Shown here: positions 46,816-55,870 of the stretch, in pieces
Position numbering within the stretch: the stretch's first letter is position 1
How the letters are laid out: every line of letters starts with the position of its first letter
Assembly (NCBI GenBank): GCA_018673915.1
Contig: JABHBK010000047.1
Location: 62,001 to 126,000 of the forward strand
Length of the DNA stretch: 64,000 nt
Direction of reading: 5' to 3'
DNA from: Nitrospina sp.
GTDB taxonomy: Bacteria > Nitrospinota > Nitrospinia > Nitrospinales > VA-1
Program-made: the position numbers and the translations under genes
Notes under the pieces: generated by a model
The model's database searches: none
Told to the model about the DNA's origin: nothing
Seen by the model: only the letters and a program-made list of their open reading frames with translations

Positions 46816-48027
46816 CTAGAAGTAGTAGGCGAGTTCTATTTGCAGAATTTCATCATCGCGTTGTTCGAACAAAAAATCTTCGGCAGGCTGGTTGGTGAAG
46901 GTACGGAACTCTGCGGTCAAGAGCAAGTGATCGCCGAACCGATGGCTGGCTTCCAGGAAGAGGAATCGAGCGGAACTGTTTAAATCTTGCACCCAACCGA
47001 ACAGAATTTCTGAGCTGGCCGAGTCATTGAGAGCAAGGCGGAGTGCCCCCGCAAGATCATTCTCAAACGCTGTGGCAGCATCCTCTTCTCGGGTGTCAAA
47101 CATCCATTCTCCGATCACTCCCAGATCTATTTGTGAACTCCAAACTCGGGTGAAGGTGTATTCAAATCCGCCGGTCCAGGCAAAATAATCATCGTCTCCC
47201 TGACCGACGCGATAGAGTGCTTCTCCCTTCCATAACCACTCCCCCGTGACGAAAGAAACGTCTAGGCTGGTTTGCCGGATTTGTTCATAGCGAGGAATTT
47301 TGATGGTATCGCCATTGGAGTCTGTGCCATCGAGCAAAATTGGATCCCGGCTGGTACCGACAAACTGGGAGAGGCCGATGTCCCAATCGCCAAAAAAATG
47401 CGAATAGCGAAAAGCCCAGTCACTATGCCGTTCTTCGGCAGCGCTTTCATACTGAGTACGGTCCTCGTCCACCACAGCAGCACCCCGCAATCTGCCACCT
47501 TTGCCTGTAAAGGTTCTCTCGCGGAAATAGGGCAAAAAATAGAGGTCAAAAGTTCCCCAATCGCGTGAGAAGGATATATTGGCCATGGGTTGTCCGAGTT
47601 TGTCTTCGGCGTCAACATTTTCCACCAAGTCGGTTTGGTTGATGATGTCCACCAGATGCAGGATTTCGGTGGTGCCCCAGAAAACTTTTCGGAACCCCAG
47701 CCTCAGTTCGAAATCATCCTGAAGCCAGAGAAAAGTGAGTTCTCGGATATCAAAATGAGTGCGCTCTCGGTCGGCACTATCGATTCGATAAAAGGGAACG
47801 AAGGTAAAACTGCTGCCGCTCTCGAACTCATGGTAATACTCGGGTTGGGCTACGAAGGAAGCGGACTGATCTTCCTGCCCGAGATATCGGGCGCTGTTTG
47901 GAAATAACCGTGCTTCTGCACCTACAAAACCGGAAAACTCATGCGCCTGAGAATCAGAAACTGTGATGAAGAACATTATTGCAATGAGGAACGGCAATAT
48001 CCCACATTTTGAATCGGACGCATGCAT
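46816..48027 (-). CDS. Outer-membrane beta-barrel protein (DUF1302-like)
   Basis: 403 residues with a signal peptide (ending SDSQAH near residue 29) and alternating beta strands throughout (YYHEFESGSSFTFVPFYRI, FELRLGFRKVFWGTTEILHL). It ends in ELAYYF, the terminal aromatic residue being the usual signal for outer-membrane insertion. It is the third gene of a minus-strand operon with an RND transporter and a LolA-like protein (2-nt gap), an arrangement seen for lipid-transport systems. The exact substrate is unknown. Confidence 0.82.
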   Translation of the reverse strand: MHASDSKCGILPFLIAIMFFITVSDSQAHEFSGFVGAEARLFPNSARYLGQEDQSASFVAQPEYYHEFESGSSFTFVPFYRIDSADRERTHFDIRELTFLWLQDDFELRLGFRKVFWGTTEILHLVDIINQTDLVENVDAEDKLGQPMANISFSRDWGTFDLYFLPYFRERTFTGKGGRLRGAAVVDEDRTQYESAAEERHSDWAFRYSHFFGDWDIGLSQFVGTSRDPILLDGTDSNGDTIKIPRYEQIRQTSLDVSFVTGEWLWKGEALYRVGQGDDDYFAWTGGFEYTFTRVWSSQIDLGVIGEWMFDTREEDAATAFENDLAGALRLALNDSASSEILFGWVQDLNSSARFLFLEASHRFGDHLLLTAEFRTFTNQPAEDFLFEQRDDEILQIELAYYF

Positions 48028-48029
48028 GT

Positions 48030-48812
48030 TTAACGGGCTCGTTTGAGGCTATTCTTGCTAAAATCTTTCTCGCTTAATCCGGTGCGAAACTTATAATTCG
48101 TCCAGGTAAGAAGTGTGCTTTTCCCCGTCTGCAGGTTTTCCATATACATGGTTCCCGGGTACCAGTATTTTCCGAGGTATTGTTTGAAATCGGATTGAAC
48201 CAGCGTTTTTAACGGAGCGTTTTTACGGTCATAAAATTCAATGCGAAGAACTTTATACTCTTTCTGGTCGAGCCACACGACCTGCCGTGTGTATCCTGAG
48301 TTTTTATAAGCTGGATAGCGTTCAAAGACAAAACATTTTTCTCCTTTATGATCTTCGTCACGGATCCATTTATAGGAATATTTTTCTACTTCCTGACTGG
48401 TGACATCCTCGTACGCAAATTCACTGCCCATAAAAGAACCTGACTTGTTGGCAGAACTGATTCGTTTGACACGTTTCAAGCCGGGTAAATATAGCCATTG
48501 ATCATCGGTGCCGACCTTATGCGTATAATTGAGGAGGGTGGTTCCTTTCACATCACGTGGACGATCAAAAATTGAGAGAGATTTGTCGCCATCGTCTTTG
48601 ACTTCCAGAGTTTTATTGCGAATATTGCGAGTGCTTTCTTCGCCTTGTCGGTTTTTTAAAGTCATCACCATGTTTGCAGTGAAATTCTTAAACCCATTGT
48701 CTCGATTATCATCTTCCTGGGCGATCGCCAGCCCTTTTTCTTCAGGAGATTCAGCAAATGTAATCCCGACAAACGATAATGTAAAAATCAGGAACGCTAA
48801 TATAAAATTCAT
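48030..48812 (-). CDS. LolA-like outer-membrane lipoprotein-sorting family protein
   Basis: 260 residues with a signal peptide (MNFILAFLIFTLSFVGITFA). The body is an unclosed-barrel LolA-like fold of the type paired with MMPL/RND proteins: KSLSIFDRPRDVKGTTLLNY, DQWLYLPGLKRVKRIS and GSFMGSEFAYEDV are hallmark segments. Known members accompany RND exporters and probably carry lipids across the periplasm. GGGAGAAG precedes the ATG. It sits 102 nt after the RND gene and 2 nt before the barrel gene. Confidence 0.88.
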   Translation of the reverse strand: MNFILAFLIFTLSFVGITFAESPEEKGLAIAQEDDNRDNGFKNFTANMVMTLKNRQGEESTRNIRNKTLEVKDDGDKSLSIFDRPRDVKGTTLLNYTHKVGTDDQWLYLPGLKRVKRISSANKSGSFMGSEFAYEDVTSQEVEKYSYKWIRDEDHKGEKCFVFERYPAYKNSGYTRQVVWLDQKEYKVLRIEFYDRKNAPLKTLVQSDFKQYLGKYWYPGTMYMENLQTGKSTLLTWTNYKFRTGLSEKDFSKNSLKRAR

Positions 48813-48914
48813 AACAACTTCTCCCGAAGTGAAAAATTAATTTAAAATTTTGAGTTCAATCAGCGGGACTCTGAATTATAGGAATACAGCCCAATTTTCC
48901 CCAGGCTATGGTAT

Positions 48915-51236
48915 TTATCCATTTGCACTCAAAGGGGTAGGGCCCCGTCCTCCAAATTTCATTAATAGAGTTGGCAGAAACAGAAAGTCTGCGACAAGTG
49001 CACATAAAATTGCAATGGTGGTCATGGAGCCTAAGTGCACATTTATTCGAAACCCCGAAAAGGTCAGAACAAAAAATCCACAGACTAAAATAATCGAGGT
49101 TAGGAACAACGCGGTTCCCACAGTATGGAAGGAATAACGGACTGCTTCTTCAGCATTTTTCCCCATCTCCACCCGAGCTCTTCTGTACTTGCTCAGAAAA
49201 TGCACGGTATCATCGACAATGATCCCCAAGGCAACGGGGGCGACGACAGAAACAGCAAGGCCAATATGACCCACGAATATAGCCCATATCCCAAAAGTTA
49301 TAAAAACTGGAACCAGATTAGGGACAGTACTGATGAGTCCCAGCTTAAAACTTCTTAACACTACAATCAAAATTGCTGATATTAACAACAACGCTACAAG
49401 GGTTCCGGTCATCATGCTGTTAATATTGCGCTTGGCAATATGCGAAAACATAATCAAAGGGCTTGCTCCGTGAGCAGTCATCTCAGAGGGCGCATTTTTT
49501 CGCAGCCAATCCTGAGCAGAATTTTCCAGATCCAATGCTTCCTGGGTTGAAACGCTTTCCAGTATAGCCGTGAACCGGGTGGAAGATTTGTCAATGTTGA
49601 TCTGGTTATTCAGATCCAATCCGAAGGGTAGCGACAATTCATAAAGCAGTAGGTATTGGGCCGACAGGTTACGCTTATCAGGAAGACGGTAAAAGGACTC
49701 GTCATCGCCATGCATGTTTTTGTTTAACCGTTTTAAAGTATCAGTCAATGTGCTGACATACATTACATGCGGCTGTTTTCGGTACCATTGAGCGAACTCA
49801 TCGACCTTTGTCAAGTATTCAGGATTGCTGATGCCTCCTGATTCCCCAGCATTTAACGAGTATTCGATGGACTCAAATCCAGAAAGGTTTTTTATTACAT
49901 AATCGTTATCAACACGGAACTGATAGCGAGTGTCAAAATATTCATTAAATCTTTCATCGACTACTATTCTTGGAATCTGGGCTGATAGGAGGACAATGAC
50001 CGTTAGCATCCCCCAAAAAAGGATATTCCGCCTTTGGATAACCCAATCACCAATGATGTCAATGAATCCATTGTCAGAAGAAGAGCTCGCCTTCACTCGC
50101 AGGGGTAAAACAGCGATCATTGCTGGCAGAAAAAAAACGGAATAGAAATAAGCCGCCATCACACCCATTGCAACAATGTTCCCCAGATCGCGAAAGGGCG
50201 GTGAATCGCTAAAATTCAGGCTGAGGAAGCCAATAGCTGTCGTGACACTGGTTATGAATACAGGTTGGTGATTCACGCGTAACGATTCTCTGATAGCCTC
50301 ATATTTTGATTTTCCATGTCTCATCTCATAAAACAGAGTGACCAGAATGTGAATGCTGTCTGCCACGGCAAGGGTGAGAATGATTGTTGGCGCATTGGCT
50401 GAAATTGAGGTTAAAAGAATTCCTGACCAGCCCGCAAGACCCATACCAGTTAGAATCGAAAACCCCATGATCAGAATGGTAACGAAAGTTCCCCAGAATG
50501 TTCTTAGGGTGAGAGCCATAATAATAAGAACAATGCCATACATGAAGGGTACGAGAGATTTCATATCTCCTTCACCAGCTTCGGTAAAAGCGTTGTCCAT
50601 GAACACAACCCCGGTCAGATAAATGTTAATGTCCGGATATTTTTTTTGGAACTTGTCCTTCATTTCTCGGACAAATGCTACAACCTCCGGTGTTTCGGTG
50701 TTGGTTTTATTAGGACGGTTTATAGTGGTATTAATCCCGGTGATATCTGATTTTTTTGTGATCAGCCGGTTCAGCAGGAGAGGTTCAGCAAGAGCCACCG
50801 CCTGAACTTTTTTTAGCTGTTTATCTGTAAACGCTTCAGCGTTTTCGACAAGGTCCTGAACAACCAAATCATCGCCATCGGCCCAGGTGTATTGGAAATT
50901 AGTTATCGAATCGACACGCAAGGAATAAGGAATTTGCCAGGAAGCCTGGGTGATTTCTTCTATGATCGCCAGGGTTTTTTGTGTGAATACTTTGCCATCT
51001 TTGGGTTCCACCACAAACAATACATTGTCATTTTTGGTGTAGGTGTTTTGCAGCGTTTCAAAAGCAACTAATTGCGGATTATCTTTGCTGAAATAGACCC
51101 TGTAGTCGGTAGAAAATTCGAGAAAACGCGCTCCTGATGCTGTTAAAAAGACTAAGGTTAATGTCGCGAAAATTATCCACCAGCGATAGCGGATTACCCT
51201 GTCTCCTAAGCCGTTATTTGAATTATTATCGGTCAT
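48915..51236 (-). CDS. RND-superfamily (MMPL/COG1033) transporter
   Basis: 773 residues with twelve predicted membrane segments in two halves (TM1 about 17-38, TM2-6 about 225-395, TM7 about 410, TM8-12 about 620-765) and two large periplasmic loops. Conserved segments include TIILTLAVADSIHILVTLFYE with the membrane Asp of TM4, and the repeat copy ALGIIVDDTVHFLSKYRRA with Asp-Asp of TM10. This length and duplication fit the hopanoid/lipid exporter group (HpnN-like, MmpL-like) rather than drug-efflux AcrB. Linked to a LolA-like protein and an outer-membrane barrel, so lipid export is likely (inference). Confidence 0.9.
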   Translation of the reverse strand: MTDNNSNNGLGDRVIRYRWWIIFATLTLVFLTASGARFLEFSTDYRVYFSKDNPQLVAFETLQNTYTKNDNVLFVVEPKDGKVFTQKTLAIIEEITQASWQIPYSLRVDSITNFQYTWADGDDLVVQDLVENAEAFTDKQLKKVQAVALAEPLLLNRLITKKSDITGINTTINRPNKTNTETPEVVAFVREMKDKFQKKYPDINIYLTGVVFMDNAFTEAGEGDMKSLVPFMYGIVLIIMALTLRTFWGTFVTILIMGFSILTGMGLAGWSGILLTSISANAPTIILTLAVADSIHILVTLFYEMRHGKSKYEAIRESLRVNHQPVFITSVTTAIGFLSLNFSDSPPFRDLGNIVAMGVMAAYFYSVFFLPAMIAVLPLRVKASSSSDNGFIDIIGDWVIQRRNILFWGMLTVIVLLSAQIPRIVVDERFNEYFDTRYQFRVDNDYVIKNLSGFESIEYSLNAGESGGISNPEYLTKVDEFAQWYRKQPHVMYVSTLTDTLKRLNKNMHGDDESFYRLPDKRNLSAQYLLLYELSLPFGLDLNNQINIDKSSTRFTAILESVSTQEALDLENSAQDWLRKNAPSEMTAHGASPLIMFSHIAKRNINSMMTGTLVALLLISAILIVVLRSFKLGLISTVPNLVPVFITFGIWAIFVGHIGLAVSVVAPVALGIIVDDTVHFLSKYRRARVEMGKNAEEAVRYSFHTVGTALFLTSIILVCGFFVLTFSGFRINVHLGSMTTIAILCALVADFLFLPTLLMKFGGRGPTPLSANG

Positions 51237-51677
51237 ATATAGTAAATAAAACTAAAAATATTTAGTTAGGGGAAAAGAATTTTTAGGTTTTCAATCCCTT
51301 TGTCAACAGTGAGGTTATTCCCATTGCTTCCGTGGCTTCTTCTGCTAATTTCTAAAAATAAAAACTTTCAATAGGGGTATTTAAAAGGGGTATTTAAATT
51401 CATGGAATTATATCAAGTTATGATGACCGGTGAGTTGCCAATTTAGCTTGGTTTTGATTTTGCCATTTTGGGTTTATTCTGTCAATCAATGCGCATCATC
51501 AATGCCTTGGTTGCTAACTATAAGGAAATCGAGACAGCATTTGCTCAGAAAAGAGACAATGTCTGTAATACTGCGGCCCCAAAATTTGATAACGGATTTT
51601 CTTTTCGATGATCTGTTGATATTTTGGGTTTTTTTGGGAGATAGACAGGTGAGAGAATGGTTTCTTCTAAAACTCCA
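51237..51677. other. 441-bp gene-free region
   Basis: Between the RND gene start and the MCP stub end. It contains a direct repeat AGGGGTATTTA (twice near 51372-51398) and AACTAAAAATATTTAGTT, a short dyad just upstream of the RND gene. A plus-strand frame at 51430-51681 shows no family features. Confidence 0.45.
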
Positions 51678-52298
51678 TTAGATTTTAAATCTGTTCACAA
51701 GACCCTGTAGGTCGACTGCGAATTTTGAAAGTTCATTCGCGGCGTCCTTTGTTTGGCTGGAGCCTTGCGTCGTCTCTTCAGCTGCTGCTGAGACGCCGGA
51801 GATGTTTTGAGATATTTCGCCCACTACTTTGGCGGCTTCCGAAACATTACGCGTCATTTCATTGGTGGTCACGCTTTGTTCTTCCACAGCACTTGCTATG
51901 GTGCTTGAGACATCATTTATTTTATTGATGATGTTGCTGATTTCACCAATGGCATCCACCGCATTGTTCGAATCGGTTTGAATCGTCTGGACTTTGCCGC
52001 CGATCTCCTCAGTGGCTTGTGCTGTCTGGTTGGCCAGTTCTTTCACCTCATTCGCTACCACCGCAAACCCTTTACCGGCCTCACCCGCTCGGGCGGCTTC
52101 GATGGTTGCATTCAAGGCCAAAAGGTTGGTTTGTTCCGCGATGGAAGTGATCATTTTAACCACTTCACCGATCTCTTTGGAGCTACCACCAAGCGTGCTG
52201 ATCGTCTCATTGGTTCTTTTCGCGACCTCGACAGCTTCCATCGATACTTTTGCAGCCTGATTAGCGTTATTTGCGATTTCGCCAATACTTGCACTCAT
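51678..52298 (-). pseudogene. Methyl-accepting chemotaxis protein stub (signalling domain only)
   Basis: 206 residues consisting only of the MCP cytoplasmic signalling hairpin: the tip [19 protein letters not shown] is perfect, flanked by [16 protein letters not shown] and long helices to the C-terminus. Sensor, membrane segments and HAMP are missing; the frame upstream of the ATG meets a stop four codons after leaving the helix sequence. Soluble receptors of this type exist but usually have a PAS, haem or other sensor. The ATG overlaps the stop of a short coding-like fragment (ATGA), so it may be a recombination product rather than a working receptor. Confidence 0.7.
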
Positions 52299-52435
52299 TT
52301 GTTTGTCATCGGGTCTTCAAATGCACCATTATGTTTTGGATCAAGTAATTTGGCGTCCAAGCCAGAGCCAGGAATTACGCACTCACTTAAGATTGGAATC
52401 AGGTTGAATCCACCACTATTAAATTAATTACTATT
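52298..52435 (-). pseudogene. Coding-like C-terminal fragment just upstream of the MCP stub
   Basis: A minus-strand frame of about 43 residues, closed upstream by TAA and without a start codon, reads NSGGFNLIPILSECVIPG, then [20 protein letters not shown], ending TNK-stop. The composition looks like real protein. I do not recognise the family. It probably is the 3' end of a deleted gene joined to the MCP remnant. Confidence 0.35.
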
Positions 52436-52544
52436 CCAGAATAGATTTGGCCATGAATATCGGGTAGATTGATTCCTTCTAAAAAAGCGTTTACAATTTG
52501 TTTGTGAATAACAAACCCGGAATCAAATAGGCAGATAAAACACT

Positions 52545-52919
52545 ATGGAAAAAACATTAAAAATTTTAATTGTCGAAGATTCTGATGTCATGAACAAATT
52601 AGCTCTTGAGAATCTTGAAGTTCTTGGTTTTAAAAATGCCACCGGAGTATCCAATGGTGTTGAAGCTATGGCCTATTTAGAAGAAAATCCCGTAGACCTG
52701 ATTATCTCAGACTGGGAAATGCCTAAATTGAATGGGTTAGGTTTGCTTAAGGCCATTAGAAAGACACCCAGCTTACAAGAGATTCCTTTTATTCTTATGA
52801 GCATACACGATGACTTCAATCAAACTTCAGTTGCCAAAAATGAAGGGGTAACAGAATATTTATGCAAACCAGTAACCGTAGAAACTCTTTCAGAGGCCAT
52901 TGAGAAAATATTTAGTTAA
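52545..52919 (+). CDS. CheY-like single-domain response regulator
   Basis: 124 residues, one receiver: ED at 11-12 (LIVEDSDVMN), phospho-Asp in LIISDWEMPKLNG (about 56), and switch residues Ser in LMSIHD and Lys in LCKPVT. No output domain, so it acts by binding a partner, as CheY does, or as a phosphate relay. It is divergent from the MCP stub and may serve the CheA at 21.8-24.0 kb. No flagellar genes are in the window. Confidence 0.92.
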   Translation: MEKTLKILIVEDSDVMNKLALENLEVLGFKNATGVSNGVEAMAYLEENPVDLIISDWEMPKLNGLGLLKAIRKTPSLQEIPFILMSIHDDFNQTSVAKNEGVTEYLCKPVTVETLSEAIEKIFS

Positions 52920-53179
52920 GGTGTGCCACTTTCCAGGCTGGTTTTCTATATCGCACTTATTTTAAAGACTTTACATCCGTTCTGTTAGTTCTGCTAATTC
53001 CAAGATTTCTATTTGGATAAGAAATTTCTATCATAAACTTATCATAGTGCCTGATACCCACATCAAGTAATTTAGTTCGAGATTTTTATATTAAATATTC
53101 TATTTGGTTAAAAATATTCAGGGTCGTTCTCCTAAATAGGGGAAACCTGGATTGGGACACCAATTGCTCGCAGAATTCG

Positions 53180-55051
53180 TCACTCATCGCGAACAGTGAT
53201 TGCCACCTGTTGGCACTCGGACCTTGATGTCTCCCTGTCAACGATACAAACATTCAACGTGTTCTGTGATGGAGCGTCGGCGACAAGTGTGATCAAGCCG
53301 GGTGCTAAGCGGGCGTAGCGCAAGCCCTTGTAGACACAATCGATATCGATTGCGACCTGGCTTCCACCGGTTATCGTAACTTTTTCATTTACCCTCAGCT
53401 CCGTGGCAGAAACGTCCACGCTCAATGGGGATGGGCTTTCTAATGAAATTAGTGTCGCCGGATCAGCAATCATTTCCTGAACCCAACGGGCAAGGGAAAG
53501 AGATTCGTTATCGGCTGAATGAGCCTTTAAATCGACAACCGTGTTGCCATGGACCCATAGATAGCGACGGTAGCCATCATCTTCGAGAACCGCGCTGAAT
53601 TCACCCAGCTCAGCAGGACCGCGGGCAAAGGGTGAGCTTGGCATTTGATGCATACAACCTATACCCAGGAACCGGTGCCGGGAAGTCTCGGAGCTATCGG
53701 AAGCGACAAAGATCGACAGCGATATAGCATTTTCATCCCGCTGCAAACACCAAAATCGACGTGCGTCGGGATAGCCTGGCAATAATTCTTCATACCCTAT
53801 GTCCCAGCCTCCTTCCTTAATCGCAGGACATTCAAGTGGAGACCGCAAAGGTCGAATCCCAGTGGGCGCACTTGGAGCGCCCCAATCAAAACCGGTTAAC
53901 TCAGCAAATTCCGCTACTGGCGAGAACGCCATATCAACTTTAGAACTGTTTGATCCAATGACTAAAGTGACGCCAGGGTTATAAGTCAAATCAGCCTCCG
54001 TTCCCGCGGGCATTTTGGGAGGAGATGGCGTTACAGTATCAACTGACTCATCCCAATAATCTTCGGTTGAAGCAAAGCTAGGGCCTATACAGGCATCCCA
54101 AACCATACCCCCAAATACAACCGCTGCATGGAAAGCGAATGCTGAGCGTCCTGAATCAGTTTGATCCACAACCTGGTCGCGTGTCCACTCCGGGTTGTCA
54201 AAAAATGGATTGTTACATTGCCCTATCCCTATCAAACCTCTTTGATGCAGGTACCCGAAAGCGGACATAAAACCCCACGTGTTTGTCGTATCAAAGCCGA
54301 GTAAACTAAAGTAATACTGCGTTAGAGATGCCGTGTCATAACAGTTCATAGTCGCCCTAGGCCTGTTTGTTTGCGAATAAACATACCAATTATAATACAA
54401 CTCAAGCGTCATCGAACCCGGAGTTGTAGGAAAAGAAGTAAACATGCTGAAATCAGGCAGGCCCCAACGAGCATCGTAAATAGGCGGATTTTGTTCGAAA
54501 ATCCTTTCGACCTGGTGTACTTCAGGTAGGGACGCGCCTGAAACACTTTCATTGACACTAGACAAATCACGCAAAGCGGTCAATGGCACCCCTTTGAAAC
54601 GAAAATCCAATGGCCCGTCGTGAAGGGTAAGAAAGTAAAGCTCGATATCCAGGTCAGAGGTATCCAGTGAGGCAAAGTCTCCTACTGTTTTTACAAACCA
54701 CCGAAGTTTATCATTACTGAATTTCTGAAATCTTTGCGGTTTCGCTGTGAGTTTCGCAACAATAGTTAAGGGTGATTGACCCTGCCCCATAGCTGTTCCA
54801 GAAAACAAGACAGAATCATCAGGAAGGCGAACTTCAAGCTCTACCTTGATGTTGTCGGCAGCAAGCTCGGGCGTTACGTTAAAATCACAAATGAATATCT
54901 CGTCACCCGCGGATAAGTTCGCGAACCCAGCCACTGTGGGCCCAACATGCTCGTTGTGTAGATACACAATGTCATCAGGCGGTAAGACCGTTCTGTTACT
55001 ATCAATGATTGGCGTCGGCCGAACAGCTTGTACCCGTTGTAGGGTTAACAT
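53180..55051 (-). CDS. Orphan protein with transglutaminase-like Cys-His-Asp pattern
   Basis: 623 residues, no signal peptide or membrane segment, no family that I recognise as a whole. Residues 25-165 are beta-rich (adhesin- or Ig-like by appearance). Residues about 215-325 show the order expected of a transglutaminase/papain-like core: C237 in TMNCYDTASLTQYYF, H308 in AFAFHAAVVFGG, D319 in VWDACIG. Residues 430-540 and the last 90 (beta-rich, SVDATELRVNEKVTITGG) are additional domains. GC content and codon choice are visibly higher in GC than the kinase genes nearby, suggesting transfer. Flanked by gene-poor DNA and the tRNA-Pro scar. Function unknown; cysteine protease, amidase or cross-linking enzyme are possibilities. 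Confidence 0.7.
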   Translation of the reverse strand: MLTLQRVQAVRPTPIIDSNRTVLPPDDIVYLHNEHVGPTVAGFANLSAGDEIFICDFNVTPELAADNIKVELEVRLPDDSVLFSGTAMGQGQSPLTIVAKLTAKPQRFQKFSNDKLRWFVKTVGDFASLDTSDLDIELYFLTLHDGPLDFRFKGVPLTALRDLSSVNESVSGASLPEVHQVERIFEQNPPIYDARWGLPDFSMFTSFPTTPGSMTLELYYNWYVYSQTNRPRATMNCYDTASLTQYYFSLLGFDTTNTWGFMSAFGYLHQRGLIGIGQCNNPFFDNPEWTRDQVVDQTDSGRSAFAFHAAVVFGGMVWDACIGPSFASTEDYWDESVDTVTPSPPKMPAGTEADLTYNPGVTLVIGSNSSKVDMAFSPVAEFAELTGFDWGAPSAPTGIRPLRSPLECPAIKEGGWDIGYEELLPGYPDARRFWCLQRDENAISLSIFVASDSSETSRHRFLGIGCMHQMPSSPFARGPAELGEFSAVLEDDGYRRYLWVHGNTVVDLKAHSADNESLSLARWVQEMIADPATLISLESPSPLSVDVSATELRVNEKVTITGGSQVAIDIDCVYKGLRYARLAPGLITLVADAPSQNTLNVCIVDRETSRSECQQVAITVRDE

Positions 55052-55540
55052 ATTGTTTCTCCTCCGGAATACTAAGGGCAGACCCTTAACGAAACCACAC
55101 GATTAATTATAAAAATTTAACCTAAACCATATAGTGAAATATTGTTTATTCTTAAAACATGAACCTGCATGATGAATGGCGATCTGATCTGATGATGTCC
55201 TCAATCAGTGTGGTTCTTTGGATGTCGTCAAATGAAACTGGACAAAAAGTTGATTTAAGCTAGAGACATATTTGGTTTATAGTTCTTCGGTAAACATTAT
55301 TAACGATTCCAAATTTTTGTTAATCCTTATTTTTTCTAAGGAAATTGGGCTATTTTCAAGTGTATTATTCTTTTATATCCTATCAGCTATTGAAAATATA
55401 TAGGAATGTCTAAATAAATGGGCCAGCTTTCAAAGGGAAAAGTGACGCTCTAGGTTCCTGTCACCCCATCAAGGGGTTGAATCCACTATTGACGGTAAGT
55501 TGACCCTACGGTGACCGGACTCCCGTCCGGTGGGGATAGA

Positions 55541-55588
55541 AAAACAAAAAACCGCTGAACCCAAGTGGTTTCCCACTGGATCCAACGG
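55541..55588 (-). terminator. Strong Rho-independent terminator after the tRNA-Pro fragment
   Basis: On the minus strand a stem of about 16 bp (CCGTTGGATCC-AGTGG / CCACT-TGGGTTCAGCGG, with G-U pairs and one bulge) with loop GAAA is followed by TTTTTTGTTTT. It lies 8 nt after the CCA end of the tRNA fragment, the normal place for a tRNA terminator. Confidence 0.88.
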
Positions 55589-55596
55589 CTCGTTGG

Positions 55597-55649
<53 letters not shown>

Positions 55650-55701
55650 TTAAATGTTAACTCTTATATTCATTGGACTTGTGGGAACGCTCGCTGCGAA
55701 C

Positions 55702-55763
55702 TGTGTCAATCTGAGTCGATAAACGCCAAGAAGTGTCTATCAGTTTGACTCACTTTTGACACA
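55702..55763. repeat. Inverted repeat next to the tRNA-Pro scar
   Basis: TGTGTCAATCTGAGTC (55702-55717) is inverted at 55747-55763 (GACTCACTTTTGACACA), sharing TGTGTCAA and TGAGTC with a 2/3-nt difference between them. It lies 53 nt from the tRNA fragment. Repeats of this kind beside tRNA attachment sites can be arm sites for a tyrosine recombinase; no such gene is in the window. Confidence 0.45.
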
Positions 55764-55870
55764 ATGATTCATCAACACTGATTCAAATACCCTCTACCCC
55801 CAAGTAGGAGTCCCAGACTATGCCCTCCTTACTGATATGTATGGGTTGTCTGAAAGAAAAATTTTGTGTT

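Noticed and set aside
51430-51681. 83-residue plus-strand frame
   Set aside because: It runs into the antisense end of the MCP stub and has no domain features; treated as chance.
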